24,446 nt of DNA from Bacteroidales bacterium (GCA_019416425.1 DXXK01000079.1:1-24446); one strand, 5' to 3'; counted from the stretch's first letter, positions 14,080 through 23,465 are shown. Made by a program: numbers and translations. Notes: generated from the sequence alone by a model not told the origin.

Positions 14080-14157
14080 ATATCTCTTGGTTAATTACAC
14101 ACTGTGCATCATACATATTGCAGACCATGGTTCCGTAGAACCATAGCAGATATATGT

Positions 14158-16446
14158 TCAGTTGCGGAGATAAGCCTTGCTTTCACCACAGACATCCGAT
14201 ATGTACTTATTGTTCGGGTATTTACGCATTAGTTTTTCTGTCGCTTCAAGTTTCTCGGCGATACTCTTGCCTGGAGTCCTGACAAAACGTGCAAGTCGCA
14301 TACCGTCACATAGAATGTTCTTATCAGGCAGATGTCCGTTTTCAACTCGTTCCATCAGCTCTTCCATTCTTTTTTCATCTTCAGGGGTGCGTTTCCGTTT
14401 AAGAAGTAGACACTTATGATATGCTATAATGAAATATGAATTCTCGGGTTCACGTTCGTAGTTTTCCTTAGCATATCCCAAGGCGTCATCATAACGCTTC
14501 AGGTTTATATATGCTTTGACGATCTCGCGCTTGGCCACCCTCATTGCCGGAACAATCTTCAACGCCTTTTGCAGATGTGTTACGGCTTTATCATAGTCAT
14601 TGTTGCCTGAACGGTTGAAATAGAATCCCTTCAGGAACTCCTGGCTTGCCTTATCCTTTACGTCCTGCAGGCAATTGAAGAACTCATTCTCTTTCTTCAG
14701 ACATGCGTATGACAGGCACTCCCAATGCAGGATTTCCTGCTTCAAGTCATCTTTCAAAGGAGTCTGCATACCGTTGTTCAGAAGCTGCCTGCACATCTGG
14801 ATCACTTCTTCATAATGCTTCCCTGTACGATACAGAGATATGAGATAATTCAGTGGAATTGAAGGAAGCAGGATATCCTTGGCTGTGATTCTTCCATCTT
14901 CAAGACTTTTCCGGCACAACAGCATGTATGCTGATGGGTCCTCGGACAGCAGCGGATTATTCTTTACGAGATGGTCTATATATGTATCAAGACGTTGTCG
15001 CAGATCCTTTGAGATTTTCTGTTTGTTCCTGATAATGTAATCGCCTACACCGGTGTCAATGCATATCAATGAAGAGGAGGAACCACTCTCATGTATCAAT
15101 GAAGACGAGATTAATTCTTCCAGCAGTGGTTCCAGTTCAGAATATTTCTCCCCATAGATATTCTTAATATCCTCGTAACTCAGCATCCCCGGTTCTGCAA
15201 GCAGGGTCAGAAATTCCTTGGCTGTCTGGTTGGCGGCGGCCAATTCAAGGAGATTCCCGATCTTCTTGTCACCGTCATAACGAATTTTCTCAAGATTCCT
15301 CCTGGCTTCACCGATACCATTCACGGCGATAATACGGGCGATTTCATGGAGTTGCGCAGGACTTTGAATCAACGCGTCGGCGAATGCCTCAAGATCCTCG
15401 ACTTCCACATCTGAATTGGGATTGTAGATGTCGATATACTCGCTTAGGATCTTAATACGGTCTTCTTTGGAAAGCTCGGACAGAGAGATTGAGATCAGTT
15501 TCTTATAGGTATGCTCATAGTGACTGCGCAACATCGAGGAGGAGACCAGGTAAATACCCAGCTTTGGATCAAGATCTGGATGCTCTATAAGTTTCAGGAA
15601 CCAGTCCGGCATCTCGGACTTATAGTCCACAATCAGCTTGTTGTCATCGATAACGACGAGTCCATGGTAGCCATATATCTCATTCAGAATCTCCACAGCG
15701 GCATCTATTTGATATTTTTCCTCACCGTTCAGAATGTCTGTCAGGTAAGCCTCGGTCATTGTGCCTGTCAGATTATTGAGCATGGTCAGGAATTCGGGAA
15801 GAGTCGCATTTGTGGGGAGGCTGAGACGTTCCATGAAGAATCGCTCACGTCTCGAGATATCTTCGGCGCAGCGTCTGCAGAATCTATGGCGTCCCGATCC
15901 GGAGCGACCGGAGACTATCAGTGTGGTTGCCTTTCGTTTTAACGTACGTTTTGACTGGAACTCATCGATTTTATCGTTTCTACCAACGAATAAGTCATCT
16001 GGATGCTTGTCTTTCCAGATGCTCTCACGTTCCAGACGGCGGAATTTCAACTCCAGATCATGGGCAAGCATCTTTGGATTCCTGAAAAACTTCAGGTTAT
16101 ACGTCTCCTCCGAGACTATCCAATCAAAATCCTTACGGACATGCTCTTTATTGATATCAGGATCAATAATGTAAGGCAGAAAGAGTTTTAATTTGCCATT
16201 CTCAGCATTTTTCTTTGCTTTTATGACTTCATTCCTGCACCAATCGGATTCTAAGGATTCTGCGGTTATCAGGAAAACGAATACGCAAGATGAATCGATA
16301 TTTTCCATGATCTCATCCATTGTATGGTAAGCGGCATCTAAGTCATACGTATCTACAATTAGTTGATCCGCGCCGAATTCCTTACGCAGTTTAATGACAA
16401 AGTCTTTTTGTTTGGAACTGTGGGATATGAAAGCCTGTATCGCCAT
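14158..16446 (-). CDS. TIR-STAND-TPR protein, probable NAD-depleting immune sensor
   Basis: This 762-aa protein begins with a TIR domain (1-135). It has AFISHSSKQKDFV and the ESDWCRNEV segment (66-74), where Glu73 is at the position of the catalytic NADase glutamate. A STAND-like NTPase follows: FVGRNDKIDEF (153-163), a P-loop-like GRSGSGRHRF (180-189) and Walker B LVVIDDNK (263-270). A winged-helix region and TPR-like helical repeats (about 530-740, including DYDKAVTHLQKALKIVP) complete a tripartite receptor: effector, switch, sensor. The P-loop is degenerate, with Arg and His in place of the usual Lys and Ser/Thr, so nucleotide binding may be altered. It stands alone between the IS remnant and the tRNA relic. 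A TATCTTTA at 16494-16501 resembles a -7 box but no -33 matches. An antiphage role fits the architecture but is inferred. Confidence 0.9.
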   Translation of the reverse strand: MAIQAFISHSSKQKDFVIKLRKEFGADQLIVDTYDLDAAYHTMDEIMENIDSSCVFVFLITAESLESDWCRNEVIKAKKNAENGKLKLFLPYIIDPDINKEHVRKDFDWIVSEETYNLKFFRNPKMLAHDLELKFRRLERESIWKDKHPDDLFVGRNDKIDEFQSKRTLKRKATTLIVSGRSGSGRHRFCRRCAEDISRRERFFMERLSLPTNATLPEFLTMLNNLTGTMTEAYLTDILNGEEKYQIDAAVEILNEIYGYHGLVVIDDNKLIVDYKSEMPDWFLKLIEHPDLDPKLGIYLVSSSMLRSHYEHTYKKLISISLSELSKEDRIKILSEYIDIYNPNSDVEVEDLEAFADALIQSPAQLHEIARIIAVNGIGEARRNLEKIRYDGDKKIGNLLELAAANQTAKEFLTLLAEPGMLSYEDIKNIYGEKYSELEPLLEELISSSLIHESGSSSSLICIDTGVGDYIIRNKQKISKDLRQRLDTYIDHLVKNNPLLSEDPSAYMLLCRKSLEDGRITAKDILLPSIPLNYLISLYRTGKHYEEVIQMCRQLLNNGMQTPLKDDLKQEILHWECLSYACLKKENEFFNCLQDVKDKASQEFLKGFYFNRSGNNDYDKAVTHLQKALKIVPAMRVAKREIVKAYINLKRYDDALGYAKENYEREPENSYFIIAYHKCLLLKRKRTPEDEKRMEELMERVENGHLPDKNILCDGMRLARFVRTPGKSIAEKLEATEKLMRKYPNNKYISDVCGESKAYLRN

Positions 16447-16515
16447 GATATTCTTAAGATTGGATAGTGGTTAAATAATAAGGGCTTAATTTGTAAAGAT
16501 AATAAACTTGTTATT

Positions 16516-16975
16516 GTTAGTGGTCAATTTGTGGACCACAGTTAAAAGGCACACGAAAACAGTGTTTTCGCGGGCATATGTGTTAAAAATTACGGTTAAT
16601 CATTGTCAACATGATTGTTGGACAGCCTTCTTCTGCCGGCTTCCGTAGAGTTACTGCATTGCGTGGTCGTTGAGTTTGCTTTCACTCTGTCTTTCCAGGA
16701 GGCAGTCAATGAACCTTTTCATCGCATCGGAATCCATATCGGCACCCGTGTCATTTATTAAAGTATTAAAGGCTCTAGTTGTAGAGCGCCTTATATGAAA
16801 TTCTGTGGTTCTCGCAGAAGCTCTAGAGGGGAGTCCCGTGAGGCCCGGCCTTGGCCTTGTGCCGGAACCAGTACCGTTCCAGCTCGTCGTCGCTCAGGTA
16901 GTTCATTTGCTGTCGTGTTTATGTACGGCAGCGAAATTAGCCATTTTCAACTGTGGTCCAAAAATGAACACTAAC
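16516..16975. mobile_element. Degenerate insertion sequence with terminal inverted repeats
   Basis: The ends GTTAGTGGTCAATTTGTGGA (16516-16535, continuing to 16550) and, inverted, GTTAGTGTTCATTTTTGGAC (from 16975 down to 16940) form imperfect inverted repeats of about 35 bp sharing GGACCACAGTT and AAAA-GGC. No target duplication is visible. Inside, on the minus strand, are two short frames: MNYLSDDELERYWFRHKA... (16823-16906) and MDSDAMKRFIDCLLERQSES (16651-16737). They look like transposon gene stubs, possibly IS66-like, though the family is a guess. A palindrome CGAAAAC/GTTTTCG lies at about 16555-16571. At 460 bp it cannot encode a transposase. The 16447-17046 spacer has nothing else. Confidence 0.6.
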
Positions 16976-17046
16976 CAGATATAGATTATAAATGAGATGG
17001 CGAGTATGAAGAACTGATATTCGTGATTGTTAAATACTTCAGGTTG

Positions 17047-18039
17047 TTATGGGAGCCGGTCTAACAGATGCTTCAGGTTTTCGCTGTGGTTACGGTCGGA
17101 TACCAAAATACCATCGGAGGAGGCAACGACTACAAGATCTTTTGCATCTATGCAGATTACGGGAATGCCCAACTCATTTATAACGTACGAGCTTTCAGAA
17201 TCTTCACACACAACATTGCCGTAATTTCTTTCATCCAGTTCATCTGTCAATGTGTTCCATGTTCCCAAGTCTTTCCATTTCCCGGAATAAGAAACAACCG
17301 CAACTGAGTCTGCGTTTTCGACAACCGCATAATCAAAACTGATCTTAGGCAGCTCTGCATAATCCAGATATAAAGTTTCGAAATCCGCGCCTGGTCTGAC
17401 ATTCTCAATGATGTCTGATAAATATCCCAATCTGAATGCGAAAACACCACCGTTCCATAAGGCTCCTTCCTTTAACAATTTCTCAGCCTTGGATACATCA
17501 GGTTTTTCAGTAAAGTATTTGACAGGCATAACCTCATCTACTGAGGAATCTATACGATTGGGTACAATATAGCCATACTTGGAAGATGGGTAAGTAGGCT
17601 CTATGCCCATTAGAATCATATCGGCATCTCCTTGCTTTACAGCCTCAGCCATACGAGCTATGGCTTCGAAATACGATGGATCCGTGTAGGAATCACATGG
17701 CATCACTACTACGGGTTCAATCGCTTCCGCTCCTTTGGATTTTAGGTAGGCACAAGCCAGCATAATTGCGGGGAATGTGTCACGTCGACATGGCTCCGTT
17801 ACTACGCTGACATCATTTCCCAGCTGATCTCTGATCAATTTCTCTTGTGCGGCTCCGGTCGCAATTACGATGTCATTGGCCAACCCGGCTTCGCGGATTT
17901 GGCGCACCACTCGTTGGATCATAGACTCTTTCGTTCCATCAGGTGCCGTAAGCAGTTTAAGAAATTGTTTGGATCTTACATCATTTGACAATGGCCAAAG
18001 TCTTTTGCCTGAACCTCCTGAAAGTAGTATGATTTTCAT
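17047..18039 (-). CDS. manC: Mannose-1-phosphate guanylyltransferase
   Basis: This 330-aa nucleotidyltransferase has the signature LSGGSGKRLWPLS (6-18), TEPCRRDTFPA (81-91), Asp116 in VMPCDSY (112-118), SKYGYIVP (153-160) and FTEKPD (176-181). It makes GDP-mannose from mannose-1-phosphate and GTP in the cytoplasm. The C-terminal phosphomannose isomerase domain of bifunctional ManC/AlgA is absent. The usual EPxxRNTAPA and PSDH motifs are replaced by EPCRRDTFPA and PCDS, which points to a separate subfamily. The mannose specificity therefore rests partly on the gmd and fcl genes upstream. It follows a glycosyltransferase by 37 bp and is the last gene before the IS remnant. Confidence 0.85.
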   Translation of the reverse strand: MKIILLSGGSGKRLWPLSNDVRSKQFLKLLTAPDGTKESMIQRVVRQIREAGLANDIVIATGAAQEKLIRDQLGNDVSVVTEPCRRDTFPAIMLACAYLKSKGAEAIEPVVVMPCDSYTDPSYFEAIARMAEAVKQGDADMILMGIEPTYPSSKYGYIVPNRIDSSVDEVMPVKYFTEKPDVSKAEKLLKEGALWNGGVFAFRLGYLSDIIENVRPGADFETLYLDYAELPKISFDYAVVENADSVAVVSYSGKWKDLGTWNTLTDELDERNYGNVVCEDSESSYVINELGIPVICIDAKDLVVVASSDGILVSDRNHSENLKHLLDRLP

Positions 18040-18076
18040 TATTTGGATTTATGAGTGTATTGTGTACATATCAGCA

Positions 18077-19231
18077 TTATCGATGCTTGAATATTTTAGT
18101 GTATTCATTGGCGTTGGCCGGAGTGAATTTCTGACCTGCGGCTTTGGCATTACCTTTGAGCATAGACAGATAATCTCTATCTTGATTGCATTTACGGATG
18201 AATGTTGAGATTCCTTCTATATCCTCGGGTTGTAATGAAATCCCACAGGCATTCTCTTTTAGAAGTTTCTCAACTTCGGTATTAGGGGGTGCGATATTTA
18301 GCAGGGGAAGCCCATATCCGAGATTGTTGTAGGTCTTACTTGGGACACTTGCATTTGCCGTTGATGGTGTCAAGGTTACAACCCCAAGTGAGGCAGCATT
18401 CATCGAATATTTCAACTCATTGAATGGAAGATAATCATGGAATGTCACATTAGTCAGACCAAGATTGTTAGCCATTTCCTGTAATGCTGCTTTTTTCCCT
18501 CCCTGTCCGATAATAAGGAAGTGAACATCCCTGTCACTCTTCATGTTGTCGGCTACCTTAATCAGAGTCTCGACATTATGAGTATATCCTATGTTGCCGG
18601 AATACATAACAATGAATTTCCCCTCTAATCCTAAAGACTTAATGAATGGATTTTCATTTTCAGGCACAAATTCTGGTGTGCCGATAGTACTCCAGTTTGG
18701 AACTACTCGGATAATGTCCGGATTGCAGTATTGGGCAACCTGCGATTTCATTCCATCACTAAGAGTTATTATCCCTGCACATTTTGCAAAGATACGCTTG
18801 TTCCGTTTTGCCCACCATTTAATGATAAATTCCGGACAATTAACATTTCTCAAGGCATCGGGATAGAGGTCATATTCCACAATTCCGAAACGTCCTCCCG
18901 ATTTATCGGCCCAGAAATAGGACATTGGAGGATTTGTGAAATACAAAACATCTTTTGTTTCGTTGATGCATTTAAGATGTTTTTTTATTTGCAGGGAACC
19001 CTTACACCAGGATTTAAGACGCTTTGATATGGAGGATTTATTGTAAGGTATTATTTTTCTAACCTCAATGGAATGGTCCAGTGGTGTAATCCCTTCACTC
19101 ACCTTACCGGTTATTAGAATGATTCTTTTGTACTTTCCAACAAATGCATTACAGACATCAATCGTCAGATCTCCTGTTGATTGGTTAACTATAACCAAAG
19201 TATCAGAGTGTAAATTGGGGTTATTGCTCAT
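18077..19231 (-). CDS. GT4-like glycosyltransferase (WbuB/WcaI-type)
   Basis: The 384-aa product starts at ATG 19229-19231 (MSNNPNLHSDTLVIVNQSTG), which overlaps the fcl stop by four bases. A longer open frame to 19507 is only an out-of-frame reading of fcl. The N-terminal GT-B domain is followed by FIVMYSGNIGYTHNVETLIK, typical of the donor domain, and SVPSKTYNNLGYGLPLLNIA, in which the SK-x-Y-x-x-L-x-x-G-x-P pattern is that of WbuB/WcaI-type transferases (often L-fucosamine or fucose donors). With GDP-fucose genes directly upstream, a fucosyltransferase is plausible but not shown. Confidence 0.88.
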   Translation of the reverse strand: MSNNPNLHSDTLVIVNQSTGDLTIDVCNAFVGKYKRIILITGKVSEGITPLDHSIEVRKIIPYNKSSISKRLKSWCKGSLQIKKHLKCINETKDVLYFTNPPMSYFWADKSGGRFGIVEYDLYPDALRNVNCPEFIIKWWAKRNKRIFAKCAGIITLSDGMKSQVAQYCNPDIIRVVPNWSTIGTPEFVPENENPFIKSLGLEGKFIVMYSGNIGYTHNVETLIKVADNMKSDRDVHFLIIGQGGKKAALQEMANNLGLTNVTFHDYLPFNELKYSMNAASLGVVTLTPSTANASVPSKTYNNLGYGLPLLNIAPPNTEVEKLLKENACGISLQPEDIEGISTFIRKCNQDRDYLSMLKGNAKAAGQKFTPANANEYTKIFKHR

Positions 19232-20172
19232 CGTTCCGCCCTCATCGGATTGTTCAGGAAATCCTGGTATGCCAGCCGGATGCCGTCGGCCAGTTTCGTT
19301 CTGTACGTCCAGCCCAAGGCTTTGGCCTTGCTTACGTCCAGCAGCTTGCGCGGCGTGCCGTTGGGACGCGTAGTGTCCCACAGGATGCGGCCCTTGTAGC
19401 CCACGATTTCGGCCACAAGTTCGGTCAGTTCCTTGATGGACAGCTCCTTGCCCGTACCGGCGTTCACCGTCTCGTTGCCGCTGTAGTTGTTCATCAGGAA
19501 CACGCACAGGTTCGCCAGGTCATCGACATACAGGAACTCGCGCAACGGACTGCCGTCGCCCCAGCATGTCACCTCCGTCACCCCGGCCTCCTTGGCCTCG
19601 TGGAAACGGCGTATAAGCGCAGGCAATACATGGCTGTGCTCGGGATGATAATTGTCGTTCGGGCCATAGAGGTTAGTAGGCATCACGGAAATATAGTCCG
19701 TTCCGTACTGACGGTTCAGGAACTCGCAGTACTTCAGGCCTGAGATCTTGGCCAGGGCATACGCCTCGTTGGTCTTCTCCAGCTCGGATGTCAGCAGGCA
19801 CGACTCCGGCATGGGCTGCGGAGCCATGCGCGGATAGATACACGACGAGCCGAGAAACTCCAGCTTTTTGCAGCCGTTCTTCCAGGCCGCATGGATCACG
19901 TTCATTTCCAGCATCATGTTGTCGTACATGAAGTCAGCCAGTGCCGACTGGTTGGCCACGATGCCGCCGACCTTGGCCGCCGCTAAGAACACATATTCCG
20001 GACGCTCGGCGGCGAAGAAGTCATTGACAGCCTGCTGGTCGATCAGGTCCAGCTCACGATGGGTACGGGTGATGATGTTGGTGTAACCCTGGCGTTCCAG
20101 TTCACGCACTATGGCCGAGCCGACCATCCCCCGATGACCGGCCACATATATCTTGGAATCCTTCAGCATCAT
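19228..20172 (-). CDS. fcl: GDP-L-fucose synthase
   Basis: This short-chain dehydrogenase of about 314 aa has the NADPH-binding GHRGMVG (12-18), FLGSSCIYP (107-114) with the catalytic Ser, and Tyr138-x3-Lys142 in EAYALAKISG. It performs the epimerase and reductase steps converting GDP-4-keto-6-deoxymannose to GDP-L-fucose. Two adjacent ATGs lie at 20172 and 20169; the first overlaps the gmd stop as ATGA and is preferred. The longer open frame to 20574 is a GC-rich shadow of gmd. Length and motifs are complete. gmd and fcl form the standard GDP-fucose cassette. Confidence 0.95.
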   Translation of the reverse strand: MMLKDSKIYVAGHRGMVGSAIVRELERQGYTNIITRTHRELDLIDQQAVNDFFAAERPEYVFLAAAKVGGIVANQSALADFMYDNMMLEMNVIHAAWKNGCKKLEFLGSSCIYPRMAPQPMPESCLLTSELEKTNEAYALAKISGLKYCEFLNRQYGTDYISVMPTNLYGPNDNYHPEHSHVLPALIRRFHEAKEAGVTEVTCWGDGSPLREFLYVDDLANLCVFLMNNYSGNETVNAGTGKELSIKELTELVAEIVGYKGRILWDTTRPNGTPRKLLDVSKAKALGWTYRTKLADGIRLAYQDFLNNPMRAER

Positions 20173-21260
20173 TTCACAATGCCTTTTTCCAAGTATTCGG
20201 CTAAGTTCATCTTCACCTGCTCGCCCGCGCGCTCCACGGCCACCTTGGCCATGTCCGCATCCACCATCAGGTTCACCAGCTGCTCGAAGCTCGTCTTCTT
20301 CGACGGATCCCAGCCAAGCTCGTTCTTCGCCTTGGTCGGGTCGCCCAACAGGTTCACGACATCCGTAGGACGGTAGAAGTCCGGCGACACCTCTATCAGC
20401 ACCTTGCCCGTCTTGGCGTCGATGCCCTTCTCGTTCTCGCCTTCGCCCTCGAATATCAGCTCGATGCCCGCTCGGCGAAACGCATAGAGGCAGAACTCTC
20501 GCACCGAGTGCTGCTCGCCTGTCGCGATGACATAGTCGTCCGGACGGTCCTGCTGCAGGATGAGCCACATGCACTCCACGTAGTCGCGAGCGTAGCCCCA
20601 GTCGCGCAGGCTTGACAGATTGCCCAGGTACAGTTTCTCCTGCTTGCCTTGCGCTATTCGCGCGGCGGCCAGCGTTATCTTGCGCGTTACGAACGTCTCG
20701 CCGCGGCGCTCTGACTCATGGTTGAACAGTATGCCGCTGCAGGCGAACATGTTGTACGCCTCGCGGTACTCCTTGACAATCCAGAACCCATACAACTTGG
20801 CTACGGCATAGGGACTGTAGGGATGGAACGGCGTCTTTTCATTCTGAGGGACTTCCTCGACCTTGCCATACAGCTCCGACGTCGAGGCCTGGTAGAAGCG
20901 GCAGGTGTCGGCCAAGCCCGCCTGACGGATGCCCTCCAGGAGGCGAAGCACGCCCGTGGCGTCCACGTCGGCGGTGAACTCCGGCGAGTCGAAGCTGACC
21001 TGCACATGGCTCTGCGCCGCCAGGTTGTATACCTCGACCGGACGTACCTTGTTCAGTACCTGTATGATTGACATCGAGTCGCCCAAATCAGCGTAATGCA
21101 GATGGAAGTGCGGATGACCCTCTAAGTGGGCAATACGCTCGCGGAAGTCTACCGACGAGCGACGGATTGTGCCGTGCACCTCGTAACCCTTTTCCAGCAG
21201 GAACTCGGCCAAAAAACTACCGTCCTGCCCCGTGATACCTGTGATTAATGCAGTCTTCAT
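20169..21260 (-). CDS. gmd: GDP-mannose 4,6-dehydratase
   Basis: The 363-aa product has the NADP-binding ITGITGQDGSFLAE (6-19), TIRRSS (31-36), QASTSELYGK (124-133) with Thr127 and Glu129, and Tyr151-x3-Lys155 in SPYAVAKLYG. FNHESERRGETFVTRKIT is the usual substrate loop. It dehydrates GDP-mannose to GDP-4-keto-6-deoxy-D-mannose, the step between the guanylyltransferase and Fcl. Codon use is clearly richer in G and C than in the AT-rich glycosyltransferases upstream, so the gmd-fcl cassette may have a different history. A 70-bp AT-rich gap without a clear promoter lies upstream. Confidence 0.96.
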   Translation of the reverse strand: MKTALITGITGQDGSFLAEFLLEKGYEVHGTIRRSSVDFRERIAHLEGHPHFHLHYADLGDSMSIIQVLNKVRPVEVYNLAAQSHVQVSFDSPEFTADVDATGVLRLLEGIRQAGLADTCRFYQASTSELYGKVEEVPQNEKTPFHPYSPYAVAKLYGFWIVKEYREAYNMFACSGILFNHESERRGETFVTRKITLAAARIAQGKQEKLYLGNLSSLRDWGYARDYVECMWLILQQDRPDDYVIATGEQHSVREFCLYAFRRAGIELIFEGEGENEKGIDAKTGKVLIEVSPDFYRPTDVVNLLGDPTKAKNELGWDPSKKTSFEQLVNLMVDADMAKVAVERAGEQVKMNLAEYLEKGIVK

Positions 21261-21330
21261 TATTGAGTTTATGTTTATTTCAATACGTAGTATCCAGAAA
21301 TTGCTGATAATTGGAGCAACATATAGATTG

Positions 21331-22383
21331 TTAGGGTAATAAGTGATGGTATAGACTAATGTATTCCTTGCTCATCTTATCCCATGAATATTTTTTTGCA
21401 TTTTCTAATCCAGCTTTAACAATATCAGAACGATGGCTGTTAAATCTGAGAATGGAAACTTTACCGTTAAAATCAGTAACAGTTAAGTTATCCATTAATA
21501 AAGTTTTGTCACCTATTATTTCCGGAATAGACGATGCATTGTATGCAATGACTGGACAGCCGGCTCTCTGCGCTTCCAGGACTGGAATCCCAAAACCCTC
21601 ATAGGATGATGGATAAAGAAGGCAGAATACCGAATTATAGAGTATGTTTAATTCATGATTAGATGGCCTGATTTTTACCTCATATCTATCTGATCCTAAT
21701 GACTTATCAAGGAGTTTTTTTTCTTCTGTCGTGATGTCGTTCCCGCATATAAGTAATCTAAATTTTGTTTGTTTGATAGCCTCAACAGCAAATTTGAAAT
21801 TTTTATATCCTAATCTGGATCCAACGAACATAATAAAATCTTTGTAATCATTATTTGCATCTGCTATAATGTTATAATCATTGGATACTCCATTATATAT
21901 TATATGGATTTTACTAATATCAATTTCTGGAAGTATACGTATAAGGTCATTCCGAGTATTTTCGCTGATACATATAATTGCATCGCTGTTTCTTATTGCA
22001 TGATTTCGCTGATGACAGTGTACAGCTTTCTTTATACCGTGGTTGAAATAATCATATGTAAAATCATGAACAGTTGTAACATTTTTGGCAAGTGGATTCG
22101 TACTGGTTCTATAATAGGAGGAATGAAATACGAAACCCTCGTCGATTACCTTACACGGAATGTTAAGATATCGTTTATAATTCAAAAATCCAAGCTTATC
22201 ATTGATAATCTCATTTTCAGGTATCACAATTTTATTTCTGAAGATATTTGTATTAGGGTATTCAATGAATGTTCTGTTGATATCGGGATACTTGATTACT
22301 CCTTCCAAAAGGTTTTGCCATACTACTGATATGCCACCGGCACGCTGTAAGGCAAAAACAATATTGTCCAATACTACTTTCAT
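21331..22383 (-). CDS. GT4-family glycosyltransferase (mannosyltransferase-like)
   Basis: This 350-aa GT-B enzyme has an N-terminal acceptor domain (VVLDNIVFALQRAGGISVVW at 3-22), the hinge TTVHDFTYDYF, IICISENTRNDL, the donor-domain strand FIMFVGSRLGYKNFKFAVEA and the EX7E motif in SSYEGFGIPVLEAQ. This layout is typical of WbpY/WbdB-like mannosyltransferases that use GDP-mannose, which the cluster can make; the donor is an inference. The gene is AT-rich and starts two bases after the preceding glycosyltransferase. A run of eight A on the coding strand (about 21715-21722) encodes Lys-Lys and is ordinary for this composition. Confidence 0.9.
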   Translation of the reverse strand: MKVVLDNIVFALQRAGGISVVWQNLLEGVIKYPDINRTFIEYPNTNIFRNKIVIPENEIINDKLGFLNYKRYLNIPCKVIDEGFVFHSSYYRTSTNPLAKNVTTVHDFTYDYFNHGIKKAVHCHQRNHAIRNSDAIICISENTRNDLIRILPEIDISKIHIIYNGVSNDYNIIADANNDYKDFIMFVGSRLGYKNFKFAVEAIKQTKFRLLICGNDITTEEKKLLDKSLGSDRYEVKIRPSNHELNILYNSVFCLLYPSSYEGFGIPVLEAQRAGCPVIAYNASSIPEIIGDKTLLMDNLTVTDFNGKVSILRFNSHRSDIVKAGLENAKKYSWDKMSKEYISLYHHLLP

Positions 22384-22385
22384 AG

Positions 22386-23465
22386 TTATAGTTTAGAGAC
22401 TGCGTCAACTAATTTCTTCATTTCTTTATCTGAAGAATAATAGTTATTGAATGTGATCATATTTTCTTTGTATATAGAATTATTCTCTATGACTTTTAGG
22501 ATTCTTTCTGCTAAATCTTCAAGACTTTCTTTTCGTGCATCCCAAATGACTCCAATACCGAACTTTTCAACAACTTGCTTTAAGAAAGGTTGTGGTGAAG
22601 CAATTATTGGCAATCCGAATTGAGTGTACTCGAATAGCTTGTTGGGCGAACAATATAAATTGTTCAGATCATCCATTTTATAGGAAACAATCCCTACTTT
22701 ACATTCTTGACTTTCTTTTATCAGTTCATTATATGGTATCTTTCCTGTAAATATGACCCTGTCACTTAGGCCAAGTTTTTCAGCGAGATTTTTATAATAA
22801 TCTATATTACCACCTCCAATCAATTTTAGTCCTATATGTTTAGGTAGGTAATTCAATACTTTGATATAGATATCAGGTCTTCTTTCATCGTTGAGAATGC
22901 CTTGATAAACAATTAGATCCTTGGTGCTTTCTACTGTGCCGCTCACATCAAGACTGGAAATGTTCCCTACACTTATGACATTAGAGAGGTTGTAAATTTT
23001 CTTAATAATTCGTAACCGTTCATCATTGGCGGCAATGACAAGATCGGCTTTTTTAGCACTATACTTCTCCAGAAGGTAAAAGAATATCTCTCTTTTACTT
23101 TTTTTATATGTCTTTTTCTGAATCAGCAGTTCATGAGCATCGTATATCCATTTTTTATTAAGTCGCTTTGAGGATATTGCTCCTATTATAGGCATGAAAT
23201 AGTCATGCATGTATATGATGTCATAATTATCTCGATTGTCTTTCAGCCAACGCATGACATATTTCCAGAATCTTATTAATAGCCTGAATCCTTTTTTAGG
23301 ATAGGAGAAAACTATGGAGTTGAATGCCGGATTTGAATAACTGCAATCGCTGTTACATGATATTACTGCTATCTCATGTCCGCTTTTACTCAGGGCCTCG
23401 GCAGCCCGAATGACACGCGCATCATTCTGAATTGTGTTATACACTGCCATTACTATTCTTGCCAT
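22386..23465 (-). CDS. GT4-like glycosyltransferase
   Basis: This 359-aa GT-B enzyme opens ARIVMAVYNTIQNDARVIRA, with NDARVIRAAEAL followed by IIYMHDYFMPIIGA and WIYDAHELL, a set typical of Bacteroidales capsule glycosyltransferases. The donor domain has IVYQGILNDERRPDIYIK, VIFTGKIPYNEL and SPNKLFEYTQFGLPIIAS, in which the P-x-K-x-x-E-Y-x-x-x-G-x-P-I pattern replaces the classic EX7E. Donor and acceptor are unknown. The gene is AT-rich, lies two bases upstream of the next glycosyltransferase and is separated from the polymerase gene by about 40 bp. Confidence 0.88.
   Translation of the reverse strand: MARIVMAVYNTIQNDARVIRAAEALSKSGHEIAVISCNSDCSYSNPAFNSIVFSYPKKGFRLLIRFWKYVMRWLKDNRDNYDIIYMHDYFMPIIGAISSKRLNKKWIYDAHELLIQKKTYKKSKREIFFYLLEKYSAKKADLVIAANDERLRIIKKIYNLSNVISVGNISSLDVSGTVESTKDLIVYQGILNDERRPDIYIKVLNYLPKHIGLKLIGGGNIDYYKNLAEKLGLSDRVIFTGKIPYNELIKESQECKVGIVSYKMDDLNNLYCSPNKLFEYTQFGLPIIASPQPFLKQVVEKFGIGVIWDARKESLEDLAERILKVIENNSIYKENMITFNNYYSSDKEMKKLVDAVSKL

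Noticed and set aside
19232..19507. N-terminal extension of the glycosyltransferase frame
   Set aside because: The extra residues are a low-complexity out-of-frame reading of fcl; the ATG at 19231 gives a normal start.
20173..20574. N-terminal extension of the fcl frame
   Set aside because: It is an out-of-frame reading of GC-rich gmd; Fcl starts at 20172 or 20169.
21715..21722. A8 run in a glycosyltransferase as a phase-variable site
   Set aside because: Expected in AT-rich coding sequence (Lys-Lys codons), so weaker than the C8 run.
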